From Gnetum montanum (taxonomy: Eukaryota > Streptophyta > Gnetopsida > Gnetales > Gnetaceae), in the NCBI GenBank assembly GCA_015680685.1, contig MNCI01000598.1, forward strand, positions 1 to 22,842: a stretch of DNA of 22,842 nucleotides. The letters are read 5' to 3'. Both the position numbers and the translations under genes were made by a program. Of the stretch, positions 8,617-18,480 are shown one piece after another. The notes below the pieces were generated by a model. That model had not been told where the DNA came from. It saw only the letters and a list, made by a program, of their open reading frames with translations, and did no database searches. Numbering within the stretch: the first letter of the stretch is position 1; every line of letters begins with the position of its first letter.

Positions 8617-11125
8617 ATGGCACCCAAGGGACGAAGGACTATTGCAACCAAGGGACAAGAGCCCACACACGGGAAGGGGATGAGGTGTGCAACCTCCAGA
8701 GCATGTGGAGAATTCTCATGCAACAAGGCCCTTCTGTGAAAGACCTAACGTGGAATCTATTCATCAGATTCCCGAAGAGGAGATTCCTGATGAGTAATCG
8801 CTTGGGGATGAGACCCCTTGGATGGCACCATGGCTTAAGGTCACCCTAACCCAAGCTTGTCTTGATGCTATCACGCTGTGCGAGGTGCAACAGACAATCC
8901 TCCAAGAGCTAAATTTTGGACCATTCCTCGAGAACGTGCCAGAAGACATGAGGCTCCAACTGCAGAACTCTTCGATGTGGCCAATCATCATAACTAGTGG
9001 TGAATGGTACTTAGGAGAAACTTATCTCTTCTGGACGAATCGACAACCAGGTTCTAGAGTAAGAATCAAAGACATTTATGTCTCTTACTCTTTAGAGGTG
9101 ATAGCATAGGATCTGGGGTTTCCTGAAACTAGGGCAGATGTGGTAGAAATTCCAAAACAGGCTGATCTAGAGGTAAAGGTGCAGTGGACCTGACAGTGCT
9201 ATGGGGTAGAGTGCAAGGAATTTTGCTTCCTAACCACGGTGGAGAGAGTGTACTCCAAAATCACGTCTTACCACCTAAACCCAATTGTAAGACCCAACAA
9301 AATCACAGCCTTCTCTGCTCGTGTGTGTGCTGCCTTGAGTGGGAAATTTCCCATGAGTCTTCCACATCTGTTATTTTTGGAGATTGAAAAAAGGTTTCCT
9401 GAGAATGAACGTGGAAGACGAGATCTCCCCTTTCCCTGCCTAATCCGGAAGTTGTGCAAAAGGGTAGGGATAACAAAATATTCCAATGATATAATCCGGC
9501 GTGCCCCAATTGCCTCGTGGCGAGAGATGATGAAAGACAAAACTCTTGCCACCACACAGATAGAGGAAGAGCAGAAACCACCTCCACCACCTGCACAAAT
9601 AATGTAGCTGAGCTCACAAAACATAGCATAATACATTCCTGAGATCTAGGAAACGCTCTTGAGCCAGCAAGAGCAATCTGGTAGGATTGGTGGATGAGAA
9701 GACCCTTCGATCTATCATCCTACCATGAGCCACCTGGAGCAAGTGGCTCAATAAATTAGCTTGCTTGAAAGGGCAAGGCCGATATTCTCCATTGCCCGAA
9801 CACAAGTTCCAACCAGAAAATATCCAAGCATCTGAGATGTATCAACATCAACCCAACAGTTGTTCCCTAAACTTTCAAGGAATGGTGCTACCTTCTCGGT
9901 CAGCTTGGAAGATGGTGAAGGGGCGATGGTCTTGGTGATGCAGCACCAGGGACAAGAAGTTATGGTCGAAGTGGTTGCTAACATAATCTCTACGGCTCTT
10001 AATGCACCGGCAGCACCTGTACCAAACATTCATGGACTACAAGATGTACCGTTGTTTGCTGGAACTTCGCGTAGCCAGATTCACATAGCCCAACATGAAG
10101 AGCTATTGGACCAACTAGTGGGAACCAGGCAACCGCTTTCAGATGTCTTTGACCTTCCAGAAAACATTACTAGAACCCAGTTAGAGTTGCTCTTAGTAAG
10201 GGGAAAGAGCCTTATTTTGGAAAGGCAACTTGAAGCTGCTCAAGTCGCTTGTCAGCACTTGGCAAATGAGGTAGCCAAATTAAGAGCCCAGCTTGCTGAT
10301 CCAACCATCCTCAACCACGAAATCACCAGAGATGAAGATTTTCAATAGCTTTAGCTTAAACTTCATGTTGTTGAGGATGTGCGGGAGATAGTGATCCTCG
10401 ACAAGTCCATAGTAGACACTCGAGCATATCACTTAGAGAAGAACTTGGCGGAGGTTCAAGAGGAGAACGTACGACTAACTGCAGAGGTTCATAGCCTGTG
10501 CAATGTTGATGCAGAGAACAAACACATGAAAACTTTCATCCACCAATAGCAGGAGGAGCTAGCCAGGGTGAACGCTGACATAAGAAGGTTGGCTACTGAA
10601 AATTGAAATCTGTCAATGGAGGAGGTTCGGGCATTACGAAAGAAGTCTACAATCAAAATTGCCGCTTGGAAGAACGAGGCCCTGAAATTTGAAAAAGTCA
10701 AAAATTATTACAGGAATCAAGTGGGATTGCAAAAGGAGATAAATGAGAAGCACATTCAAGTCGCCAAAGCTAAGATGGACCAAGCACTCTAGCAGCTCTG
10801 AGAAGGAGGTGATGTATGGCATTCTATCTTCGATGGGTTGAACACCTATAACAAAGAGAAAATCTGCCTAAAGGAGCTGCAAATTGAGGAGATGATAGAA
10901 TACATGGAGTTGGCCAACCTTTGATATGCAAACCTGGCTATGCTCATAGCAGGGAGACCATGGTCAGAGTTAGAAAATAAAGTGGCTACCTTGTATTCCC
11001 TATATGAGGGAGAGTTCCAGGCACACAAGGCAACAAAACAAAAGATGGCAACAGTAAACACAGAAGTCGAGGTCCTCCACCTAAGCTTTGAAGGACAATG
11101 TACAATCGCAGAGGACCTGGCCTAA
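8617..11125 (+). pseudogene. ORF X: transposon-type N-terminal domain plus long coiled coil (broken)
   Basis: The start MAPKGRRTIATKG follows a splice-acceptor-like site. After one frame change near 8680-8700, a single frame runs to 11122 without further shifts. Stops are at 8795, 9107, 9191, 9605, 9629, 9647, 9695, 9752, 9833, 10346, 10547, 10604, 10790, 10799 and 10922. The segment 9239-9460 (VYSKITSYHLNPIV, then LPFPCLIRKLCKRVGI) resembles plant proteins annotated as 'putative plant transposon protein', often linked to retrotransposon extra ORFs. A proline run (PPPPPA, about 9581-9598) follows. From about 10080 to 11120 the peptide is rich in Leu, Glu, Lys and Gln with heptad-like spacing, a long coiled coil. 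No enzyme motif is seen. The ancestral length would be about 835 residues. It may be the extra ORF of element 1, an ORF of an adjoining element, or a separate gene. Confidence 0.6.
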
Positions 11126-11701
11126 AGAATGAATGACTATCAGTAGCGACACCCTAAAGAATATGAAAGATCATGAAAGCTATGAACACTATAAAACATA
11201 AACTACCAAAAGCCATGGCTACTTATCGAACTATTATCAAAAGTTCTTTAAAAGCAAATTTAGAAACATTGTGTATAATATGATCACCTACACCCTAAAG
11301 AACCCAACAATTTAGAACAAATATAATGCATCCATTTGATTTAGCTGAGAATACTATAAGTTGAGAGAATGGTGAAGATAACAGGTAAAACAGGCAACAT
11401 ACAAGAGTGCAGTTGGTTTGTTATTATCCTAAAAACAATCTTGCATCACAATCAACAAAGCAATGAACACATAAATGAATATTTTACTAGTCCATTGCAA
11501 AATAGTGAAATGCATCACCAGTGAAGCTTAATGAAGCAATAAGCCTTTTCAACAACAAATGTATTAGTATGAGGAAAATCTTTGCTCTTTAGTTCAAGAG
11601 AGAACAAAAAAAATTGTTAACTATAAAACAAAAACATTATTATGAAATGCAAATTTTAGAAATTTGATAAATAAGAAAAGCATGGGTTATACACATCCTT
11701 T
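11126..11701. other. AT-rich stretch without recognisable feature
   Basis: No frame continues from ORF X past a cluster of stops after 11123. The 13-mer ACACCCTAAAGAA occurs at 11149-11161 and 11290-11302. No LTR boundary or poly-A signal could be fixed. Confidence 0.5.
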
Positions 11702-12008
11702 TGTTGGTGCATAAATTTTGGACACACCAACACATGGGGGAAAAAATCATTTAAGGAGACTACTGCCTAGGGCACCTCCCATATGGGTATAGAAACTTAG
11801 AAATAGTCTCAACTAGAGAGGGCTATGTGCCTTTTGAAAATAGTAAAAAAATAGAAATTTTAATTGGAATGAGTGTCTTGAATTCAAGAATATAGAAGGT
11901 AACCAAAATAAATTTTCCGTACTTCTTGGCTACTACCGCCATTCACTGTCGTTCGCTGCCAATCTATTGCAAATGTTGCTACAGCCAACACTGCCTCCAG
12001 CTATTACA

Positions 12009-12012
<4 letters not shown>

Positions 12013-12047
<35 letters not shown>
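12013..12047. repeat. AG microsatellite in copy A
   Basis: About 17 AG units are read directly. The equivalent site in copy B (about 13303-13318) has about eight, so the run has changed length since the copies separated. Confidence 0.95.
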
Positions 12048-12051
<4 letters not shown>

Positions 12052-12519
12052 GAGTTGCCAGATCTTGCTGTCACATGCCAGTAGACACATTGCTATCTCC
12101 AATCCTATGTTTGCCACCATCCTGGGTCTACTATGAAAAGGGAAAAGAAAATTTCCACCTCTTGGTTTCCTGCTGAGATTGTTAACCATCATCCATGTAG
12201 CTCTACTACTACTAACTATCACCAATCCATTTCCAAGAATAAAGAAACAAGACTGCATAACCCACCTACCGCACCCATCATCCAAGTGCGTTAGCTATGT
12301 CACTATTGTCCCAAGAAAAATAGGAGAAGAGAGAGAGAAAAAAAACCACTGTTCATTGGTTTTTTAGGCCCTGGAGACCCCCTACCCATATGCATGCATC
12401 TCAATGGAGAGAGATGTAGCTGTTTGAAAAGAGAGTTAGATTTGTTAAGAAGGCCCTTACTTTTAGCTCCCCCTGATGTCATCTTTATTTTCTACTTTAT
12501 AGCTGCCTTCTAGAGATGT

Positions 12520-12659
12520 TTCACCTTCCTTCATGTTGGTCCACCTTCTCACATGTTAGTCCACCTCCTTGCAAATTGGTTCACCTTCGTTCATGTCGGT
12601 CCACATTCTCACATGTCAGTCCACCTCCTTGCAAATTGGTTCACCTTCCCACATGTTAA
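12520..12659. repeat. 20-bp minisatellite, seven units (copy A)
   Basis: Units start at 12520, 12540, 12560, 12580, 12600, 12620 and 12640. The first is TTCACCTTCCTTCATGTTGG. Units 3 and 6 are identical, and units 1-3 pair with 4-6, giving a 60-bp higher-order period. Copy B has only four units. Confidence 0.9.
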
Positions 12660-12749
12660 CATTGCTTGGTGAAACAATATAGGATTTTACAGGATAGTTT
12701 TTGTTGATCATGGTCTCATGCGATAGCATGGCTGAGGTTGGCCACAACA

Positions 12750-13139
12750 CTTAGCCCTTAAACAAAAAATTGCATGCAAGTGCAAGGAGCAAAAAAATCA
12801 TGAAATCTTAAAAGGAAAACAAAAGAAGAAGAATAAAAAGTTTAGAAAAATAAATTTAAAATTGAATAATAAAACCACCTCACCCAAGTTAAGACTCAGG
12901 TAAGGATTGCCAAAATCAGAAATTTTTCAATAAAAAAGGTTTCGATAAAATTTTTTTTTAAAAGATGGGAAGTATAAAAAATGGCAAAAAATAAAGGATC
13001 TAAAGATAAAGGTTTTTTTAAAAAAAAAATTCAACAAGTTCCAAGATAGGATCAAAAAATGAAATAGCCGTAAGAAAATGACAAGAAGAGCTGATAAACT
13101 AAAGGTGGGATAAAGGCCCTCCTTATAGCATCAAAAAGA
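12750..13139. other. Internal region of the LTR-pair element
   Basis: The region is strongly A-rich with runs of A and T and no open frame of note. A purine-rich run lies at 13101-13116 and AAAAAGA directly precedes copy B, either of which could be a polypurine tract. No match to a standard initiator-Met primer-binding site was seen after 12749. Confidence 0.5.
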
Positions 13140-13957
13140 TGTTGATGCATAAATTTTGGATGCACCAACACATGGGGGAAAACTTGTTTAAGGAGACTAT
13201 TACCTAGGATGCCTCCCGTATGGGTATAAAAACCCAAGAATAAAATGAAATTGTAGAACCTACACCTGCAACTATTGTTGTCAACTATTGCAACACTGTA
13301 GTAGAGAGAGAGAGAGAGAACAAGCCATCAGATCCCATTATCATGTGTCAGTAGATGTGTTGCTATCTCCAATCCTACATCTACTACTATCACAGGTCTA
13401 CCACGAAAAGGGAAAAGAAAACCACCGCCTCTTGATTTCCTACTAGAATTGTTGACCATCATCCATGCAACTCTATCACTACTCACTGTTGCTAGTCCAT
13501 TGCCAAGAATAAAGAAATAGGACAATAGAACTCACATACCACACATGTAATTTTTGTGCATTAGTTGCATTGTTGTCACACCAAGAAAAATAGAAGAAGA
13601 GAGAGAGAGAAATCCACCATCCACTAGTTTCTCAATGCCTGAAGACCCCCTTGCCCATCTATATGTGCCTCAATGGAGAGAGACACAACTATTAGGGAAG
13701 AGAACTTGATTTGTTAAAGAGGTCCTTTCTCCCTGCTTCCCTTGATGTCGTTTTTGTTCTCTACTTTATTGCCACCTGCTAGTGATGTTTCACCTTCCTT
13801 CACATTGGTCCACCTTCTTGCACATCGGTCCACCTCCTCACATATTGGTTCACCTTCCCACATGTTAACATTACTTGGTGAAATGGTATATGATTTTATA
13901 GAATAGTTTTGTTGATCATGGCCCCATGCAATAGCATGGGTGAGGTTGGCCACAACA
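13140..13957 (+). repeat. Right LTR-like repeat (copy B)
   Basis: It is collinear with copy A from TGTTGATGC at 13140 to CACAACA at 13957, by eye roughly 15-20 percent diverged in the clearest parts. Most differences are C/T or G/A. It lacks the 200-bp segment of copy A. Confidence 0.65.
13789..13868. repeat. 20-bp minisatellite, four units (copy B)
   Basis: Units start at 13789, 13809, 13829 and 13849. The last unit is identical to the last unit of copy A (TTCACCTTCCCACATGTTAA), so the difference in number arose inside the array. Confidence 0.9.
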
Positions 13958-13962
13958 CCTTC

Positions 13963-14819
13963 TAAGCTAGTTATCTTGCAAACATGGGCCTACCACATGA
14001 GTAGTAGAGTAGAGCACAAAAATAAAACTGAAATTTACAAGTCTAGGACTTAAAATTTACAGCNCAACTAGGCTAATTGTTATGCATTTCTATTATTACA
14101 AATTCTATGTCATGCACGTTATACTTAAAAATACATCAAAAAAGTAACAAATAACAATGATGGTAAAGAAAAAAGATATAAAAAACTCATATCAAATAGA
14201 AAATTGATGTTAATCCTCTCTCTCAAGTGTAAGTGGAAGGTCCTACTCTCAAGTGCAAGTTCAAGTGCAAGTACAATAACAAACTCAAATTTTAAAAACA
14301 TGATAGTGAAAGCCTAATCCTAGCTTTTGCATTAATTAAAAATGTAAAAAAGTAATTTGAAAAAAGAGATTAACTATACAATGCATTCAATTGAAGTGAT
14401 ACATGCTACAATATGTGGTGTCATTGAACTCATATCATAGCTACGCATGAAGGTAGTTAAATTCATTAAAATTCTAGCACCATTATCTAAACTGAAAGGT
14501 GACTGAGTTATGGAAAAAAGACTAGGCCCCTTAGTGTAAGAAATCACAATCACTCTAGATTGGTATTATCTCTAATTGCAACTACTCCGTTGGTATAGGT
14601 GATCACAAAGCTTTCAAAACTCATAGTAGCTTTTCTTCTTAATTGGAGGTAGGCACTGACAACGCTAGTGCTCCTCATTCACAACCAAGGAGGTAGGGAA
14701 TGGCAGAGTTGGTGATCACCATCAGCAATTGGAAGAAAGATGAAATATGGTAGAGTCAGTGGTGAAGCTATGGAATGATTTTTATTACGATGACTATTGA
14801 AAAATGATTTCAAGGCTTT
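13963..14819. other. AT-rich non-coding stretch
   Basis: No gene or clear repeat is seen. Short CAAGTG-type repeats occur around 14220-14270. One ambiguous base (N) is at 14064. Confidence 0.5.
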
Positions 14820-14841
14820 GCGATAGCAAGATGGGCCTTGC

Positions 14842-14990
14842 TGTGGCTAGGCTAGCCACAATAGCTAGCAGTAGCTTGCCTTGCCACTAGAATAAGGTTT
14901 AAGATGTTAGGTCATGGGTTCAATTCTTATTCTAATTTTTTTGAAAAATTTAAAATTTAAAATTTTTTAAAAAGCTAGTTTAAAGTTGGA
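14842..14990 (+). repeat. Possible tRNA-derived SINE relic
   Basis: A box-B-like GGTTCAATTCT (14917-14927) lies about 50 nt after an A-box-like TAGCAGTAGCTTG (14866-14878). A T- and A-rich tail follows to about 14990. A 9-bp inverted repeat TGTGGCTAG/CTAGCCACA is at 14842-14860. The boxes are degenerate and no target-site duplication was found. Confidence 0.2.
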
Positions 14991-15188
14991 TTTTATTAAT
15001 TTTAATTAACAACATATTTATTAAGATCTTGCCAACCATGCAATAGATTTCAATGAAATTGGTATTGTTTGAATTGCCTTGGAGAGCACTATGGGTTGGA
15101 CATGTGATTACTCACATTTACTAGCCCCATCAATCATTAAATCAAGAAAAGTGATCATTAGTTAAAAATTAATTAATAATTAATTACA

Positions 15189-15278
15189 TGTTAACATAAG
15201 TTGTAACTACATCTTTCTCTAGTTAGCTCTACTTGTTAACGTAAGTTGTACCTACACATTCCTCCAGTTATCTTTGCC
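15189..15278. repeat. 45-bp tandem duplication
   Basis: Two adjacent units starting TGTTAAC(A/G)TAAGTTGTA at 15189 and 15234 are read directly, with scattered differences between them. Confidence 0.8.
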
Positions 15279-15859
15279 TTCAATTGTTACTATGATTTTT
15301 GGATTCTCTTCATAAATTCATAAGAAGGAAGGTCTTTGGCCCATCATCTTCATATCAATCAAGTTGCATGGATTTCTTACTGTAGAAGTTTATGACATGG
15401 CTTCTCTGAAGCATTCAAGTTAGGATTTTTCACCAATTTAGGTAGCTTAGCTTTTGTTTCTATCATTTTGCATCAAAATAATGTAGTTGAAGCCATTGAT
15501 CTAGTTCATAGTTTGTTACATATTGAGGGTTTTGGGTATCTCAAAACTTCTAAATTGTTTGAGTTACTACTTTTTTTCTATTTTTAAAACTTCTTGCTAC
15601 AAGTACATCATAAAAAATTGATGTAATGTTTACCATCTGTAGGAAAGTCCTCTTTTTAAAATGATTTTCATGTTACCCTCACCCCTAAATCGCTAATGTC
15701 GTGTCAACTACACTTCTAGACTACTACTCCCACATCAATTGTAGCCTTGAACCATCCTATGAGTGTCACTTTCATCAAGATTAAATTTTAGCCTCAAATT
15801 AGGTCCCATAGAACCCAAAATGACTTGTTAAAAACATTTTTGACATTACAAGTATCAAA

Positions 15860-16600
15860 TTTTAGCATTTTGGTAGTTTGACCTTGGGACTCCATGGACC
15901 AAAATTTTTCTAAGTTTTGGCTAATACTAACTCAAATTAGTGTTAATGTTAACATTGAGATCATGGTTCTCACCACCTCCATGACACATATCACCTATAT
16001 TTCAACTTGAATCTTGGCTTCATAGATTCTCTGGTGATCATTTGACATCAGTTTTGGCACCCAAATGAAAGTTTGGACAAGTTTAAGGAAAATTTTGAAA
16101 ATCAAGAGCAAACTTTTTCTATCTTATATAGGTGATGCTAAATTTGATAATGTTAGTGTTAGCATCACAATGCTTGCATCATCCTCCTACAAGGTATTTA
16201 GGTTCACCATCTAGTAAAATTCTCTCAATCAATAGGCTTCTTGGGGTCTTGAAACCATCATTATGGTTCATTCCAACTTTAGTTTTAGCATCCTAGAGGT
16301 TCATGATGTCAACTTGGGAAAATGTTAGAAATTTTTCTAACTCTTTGACTAATACTAATTGTGGAACCCACATTTTACAATCCTTGGCCTTTAAACTTTG
16401 TAGTTGACATCATCTCTCAATTTCATACCCTTCTAAACATCATCTTGACATGGTCCAACTTCAATTCAAGCATTAAACAAGGTCCCAGAGGATTAAAATA
16501 TAACTTGACAAAATTGGAAAAATATTTTGAGTATGATTATTATTGATGCTAATGTTAGTATCAATTTCACCTCATCATGCTTCTAGTCTTTCTAAGTTTG
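15860..16600. repeat. Degenerate repeats of about 190-240 bp with hairpin motifs
   Basis: A similar pattern recurs at about 15890, 16075, 16312 and 16500: a GGA/GAC-AAAATTT-rich stretch, then CTAATACTAA or GATGCTAA, then a palindromic TGTTA motif. Perfect or near-perfect inverted repeats are AATGTTAACATT (15945-15956), GTGATGCTAA/TTAGCATCAC (16132-16141, 16159-16168) and ATTGATGCTAA/TTAGTATCAAT (16542-16552, 16555-16565, one mismatch). Repeat limits are uncertain. Confidence 0.4.
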
Positions 16601-17403
16601 AGATCAAACTTGCTAAATTTAAACTTTACATGATTTTCAAGTGAACTTCACTTAAATTGAAAGTTGAATTTGGCAATCCTAGGCCTATATATATGAGCTT
16701 AAATTATAAATTTAAGGTTGATTGCTTGAGATATAGAGCACAGTTTGAGGTTTCAAAAGATCAAGAGCATGAGCATCAAACTTCTTACCATCTCTCGTAT
16801 GCTCTGCGACCAACGTGATGCCTCCCATGGCTTCAAAACTAACCATGACACATAGTTAGTGCCAGATAAGTAGCATCAATGTTAGCATCTCATACTTAGA
16901 GAAATTTTTAGCCTTAATGTCACTCTCTAGAGTCAGAATTTTTTTACCTTTACCATTAGTCCTAGGACACTTAGCCAAATCAACCTTGGTTTGGCCCTTT
17001 TTTGATTCTGGATAACACCTATAGCTTCCACATCCATATAACTATCATTTAGAAGTTCAATTCCACTCTTCAAATCCACATTTTGCTCATAAATTGGGTT
17101 CCTATCATGAATAACATCTACATAAGGTTGTTGTAAAGAACATTTTCTAAATTTTATAGTAACATTTTCTAAAAATTGAAAATTTTTATTACGTTTAAGA
17201 AATCATTAAAGAATTTGTTGGATGGTAACCTTTTTTCAATGCAGTACAAGCTATCATTTCTTTGTATATAATAATTCATTATATATACTCATAGCTTGCA
17301 TTTCGCAAGGCAACATAAATTTTCTAATACAGTTATTAAGGATTTACAAGATCATGGATGGTATTTTTTAAGGGATGCAATGATTGAAAAAATGGAATAT
17401 CTA
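16601..17403. other. AT-rich stretch; one stop-free minus-strand frame
   Basis: A minus-strand frame at 16933-17139 is open for 68 codons (QQPYVDVIHDRNPIYE and so on). It lies beyond the C-terminal side of the antisense copia fragment but matches no domain I recognise. A purine/pyrimidine TATATATA run lies near 16686. No gene is called. Confidence 0.3.
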
Positions 17404-17706
17404 TTAGGAGGATGTGTAAGCAATATTAGGTCTAGAAGAGACCATTACATACAGTAAACTACTAATAGCACTAACATATGAAATTTTAATTATGAGCTCT
17501 TTATCTTCTTCTTTTTTTGAACATTTTTTATTTGAGAGTTTAATACCAATTTTATAAGGAGTAGCCACAAGCTTGCAATCTTGCATATTAAATATTTTAA
17601 AGATATTTTCAACATATGGAAAATTTCCAAGCCAAAGCCCATAGTGTGATGTCAAATAGTTATACAGAATCTTTATTTGAGTAGATTGTACTTGGGCATA
17701 ATTCAT
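17404..17706 (-). pseudogene. Antisense Ty1/copia reverse transcriptase fragment
   Basis: The minus-strand peptide contains IFKIFNMQDCKLVATP, then IKLSN, then YVSAISSLLYVMVSSRPNIAYT. This matches the end of copia RT, where the family has a Lys-Arg-Phe-Asn-Met block, a Pro-containing Val-x-Thr-Pro block, and a Tyr-x-x-x-x-Gly-Ser-Leu-x-Tyr block followed by Thr-Arg-Pro-Asp-Ile-Ala-Tyr. Here Ser replaces the Gly and Asn the Asp. The usual YVDD catalytic core would lie upstream and is not seen. The fragment is about 100 codons of a pol normally over 1,000, so it is a relic of an older insertion in the opposite orientation to elements 1 and 2. Confidence 0.75.
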
Positions 17707-18169
17707 GGCTGAAAATAAAGATTGAGATTGTTTCTTACAATTGCAGCATTACAATTAGTGTCTTTATTTTTACTTAGTCACTTTCTTTACTTAGTTTAAT
17801 TTTCATTCCTTTAATATGTTTACTTTAGTTTAGTTCTTTGCATTTCTTAAGTACTTGACTTTTCTCATGTTTATTAATAAGACAGAATAAGTACAATTGG
17901 TTTCAAACATTAAGTGTAATCGTTTGGTAATCTAGTAGTGGCTTCACTTGATTAACTTAGTAGTAAACTCATTTGGTAATTCTATTAATGGTTAGATGAT
18001 CCTAGGACATGTACGAAAAACCAAGAATGAATGCATATCACCATAGGATAGGATAGATTTACATTTCTGTTATCATTTAGACCTAAACTATATTCTCATT
18101 ATTTTCATTATGAATACACTTAGGGGTAATTTGAGCTTAGTACATCATGATATTATATATCTCATTGAG
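17707..18169. other. AT-rich stretch between copia relic and element 2
   Basis: No coding sequence or LTR boundary was found. The 5' end of element 2 must lie here or be missing; recognisable similarity to the element 1 leader starts only at about 18170. Confidence 0.4.
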
Positions 18170-18480
18170 ATTTAAACCATACTACTTATACTTCACTAGA
18201 TCAAAGTGAGAAGACAATGATCACAAACCAATTATCAACCACTAGCATAGTTACATTGTCCATCCATGGATTACAATTTGGTTGCATGTGTGCACTTGTA
18301 ACTTATATGGTGGAGTGTTAGAATACCCAACCACTCATCATTGGATCTATTTCTGAGGATGTATCAATGTTTGCTTAGTAGTTGATTTTTTGGAGTTCAT
18401 TGTATTAAGAATTACAAAGTTTATCTTTCATACTTGAATTAATTCTTTGAACAGACACATACACTTACGAGCATAAAAAA
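18170..18480 (+). other. Leader of element 2
   Basis: ACTTCAC...AAAGTGAGA...GACAATGA (about 18190-18220) parallels ACTTCACAAGTGAGA...GACAAAGA of element 1 (184-215). CCACTCATCATTGGATC near 18330 parallels CCGCTCATCATTAGCACC near 338. No long frame is present. Confidence 0.55.

Larger units (their letters stand above)
11702..12749 (+). repeat. Left LTR-like repeat (copy A)
   Basis: It starts with a hairpin-forming end, TGTTGGTG at 11702-11709 and CACCAACA at about 11725-11732. It shares with copy B the blocks GCATAAATTTTGG, ACATGGGGGAAAA, CATCATCCATG and GGTTGGCCACAACA in the same order, with many transitions. It is longer than copy B because about 200 bp (roughly 11810-12000) has no counterpart there, and because of a longer GA run and more 20-bp units. 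Confidence 0.65.
11702..13957 (+). mobile_element. Compact LTR-pair element (non-autonomous)
   Basis: Two diverged direct repeats, 11702-12749 and 13140-13957, both begin TGTTG and end CACAACA, and enclose about 390 bp. The five bases before the left repeat (CCTTT, 11697-11701) and after the right one (CCTTC, 13958-13962) agree at four of five positions, as expected for an aged target-site duplication. The internal part is A-rich and has no coding capacity. A TRIM- or LARD-like non-autonomous LTR element is the best reading; a plain local duplication is the alternative. Strand is assumed. Confidence 0.6.

Noticed and set aside
9268-9636. 122-codon minus-strand open frame, with a second overlapping one at 9303-9629
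   Set aside because: It lies exactly antisense to the best-preserved part of ORF X, whose plus-strand peptide has a recognisable domain and continues in one frame; the minus frames are shadows.
12520-12659. Regular short repeats considered as a CRISPR array
   Set aside because: Units are directly adjacent 20-mers without unique spacers, in plant retroelement DNA.
12004-13525. Similar minus-strand frames in both LTR-like repeats (12004-12285 and 13328-13525), with shared peptide FFILGNGL and WMMVNN
   Set aside because: Similarity follows from the two repeats being copies of one sequence. There is no domain, the frames end differently, and one runs into the AG microsatellite.
14917-14927. Box-B-like sequence considered as a tRNA gene
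   Set aside because: No cloverleaf can be drawn: acceptor and anticodon stems are absent.
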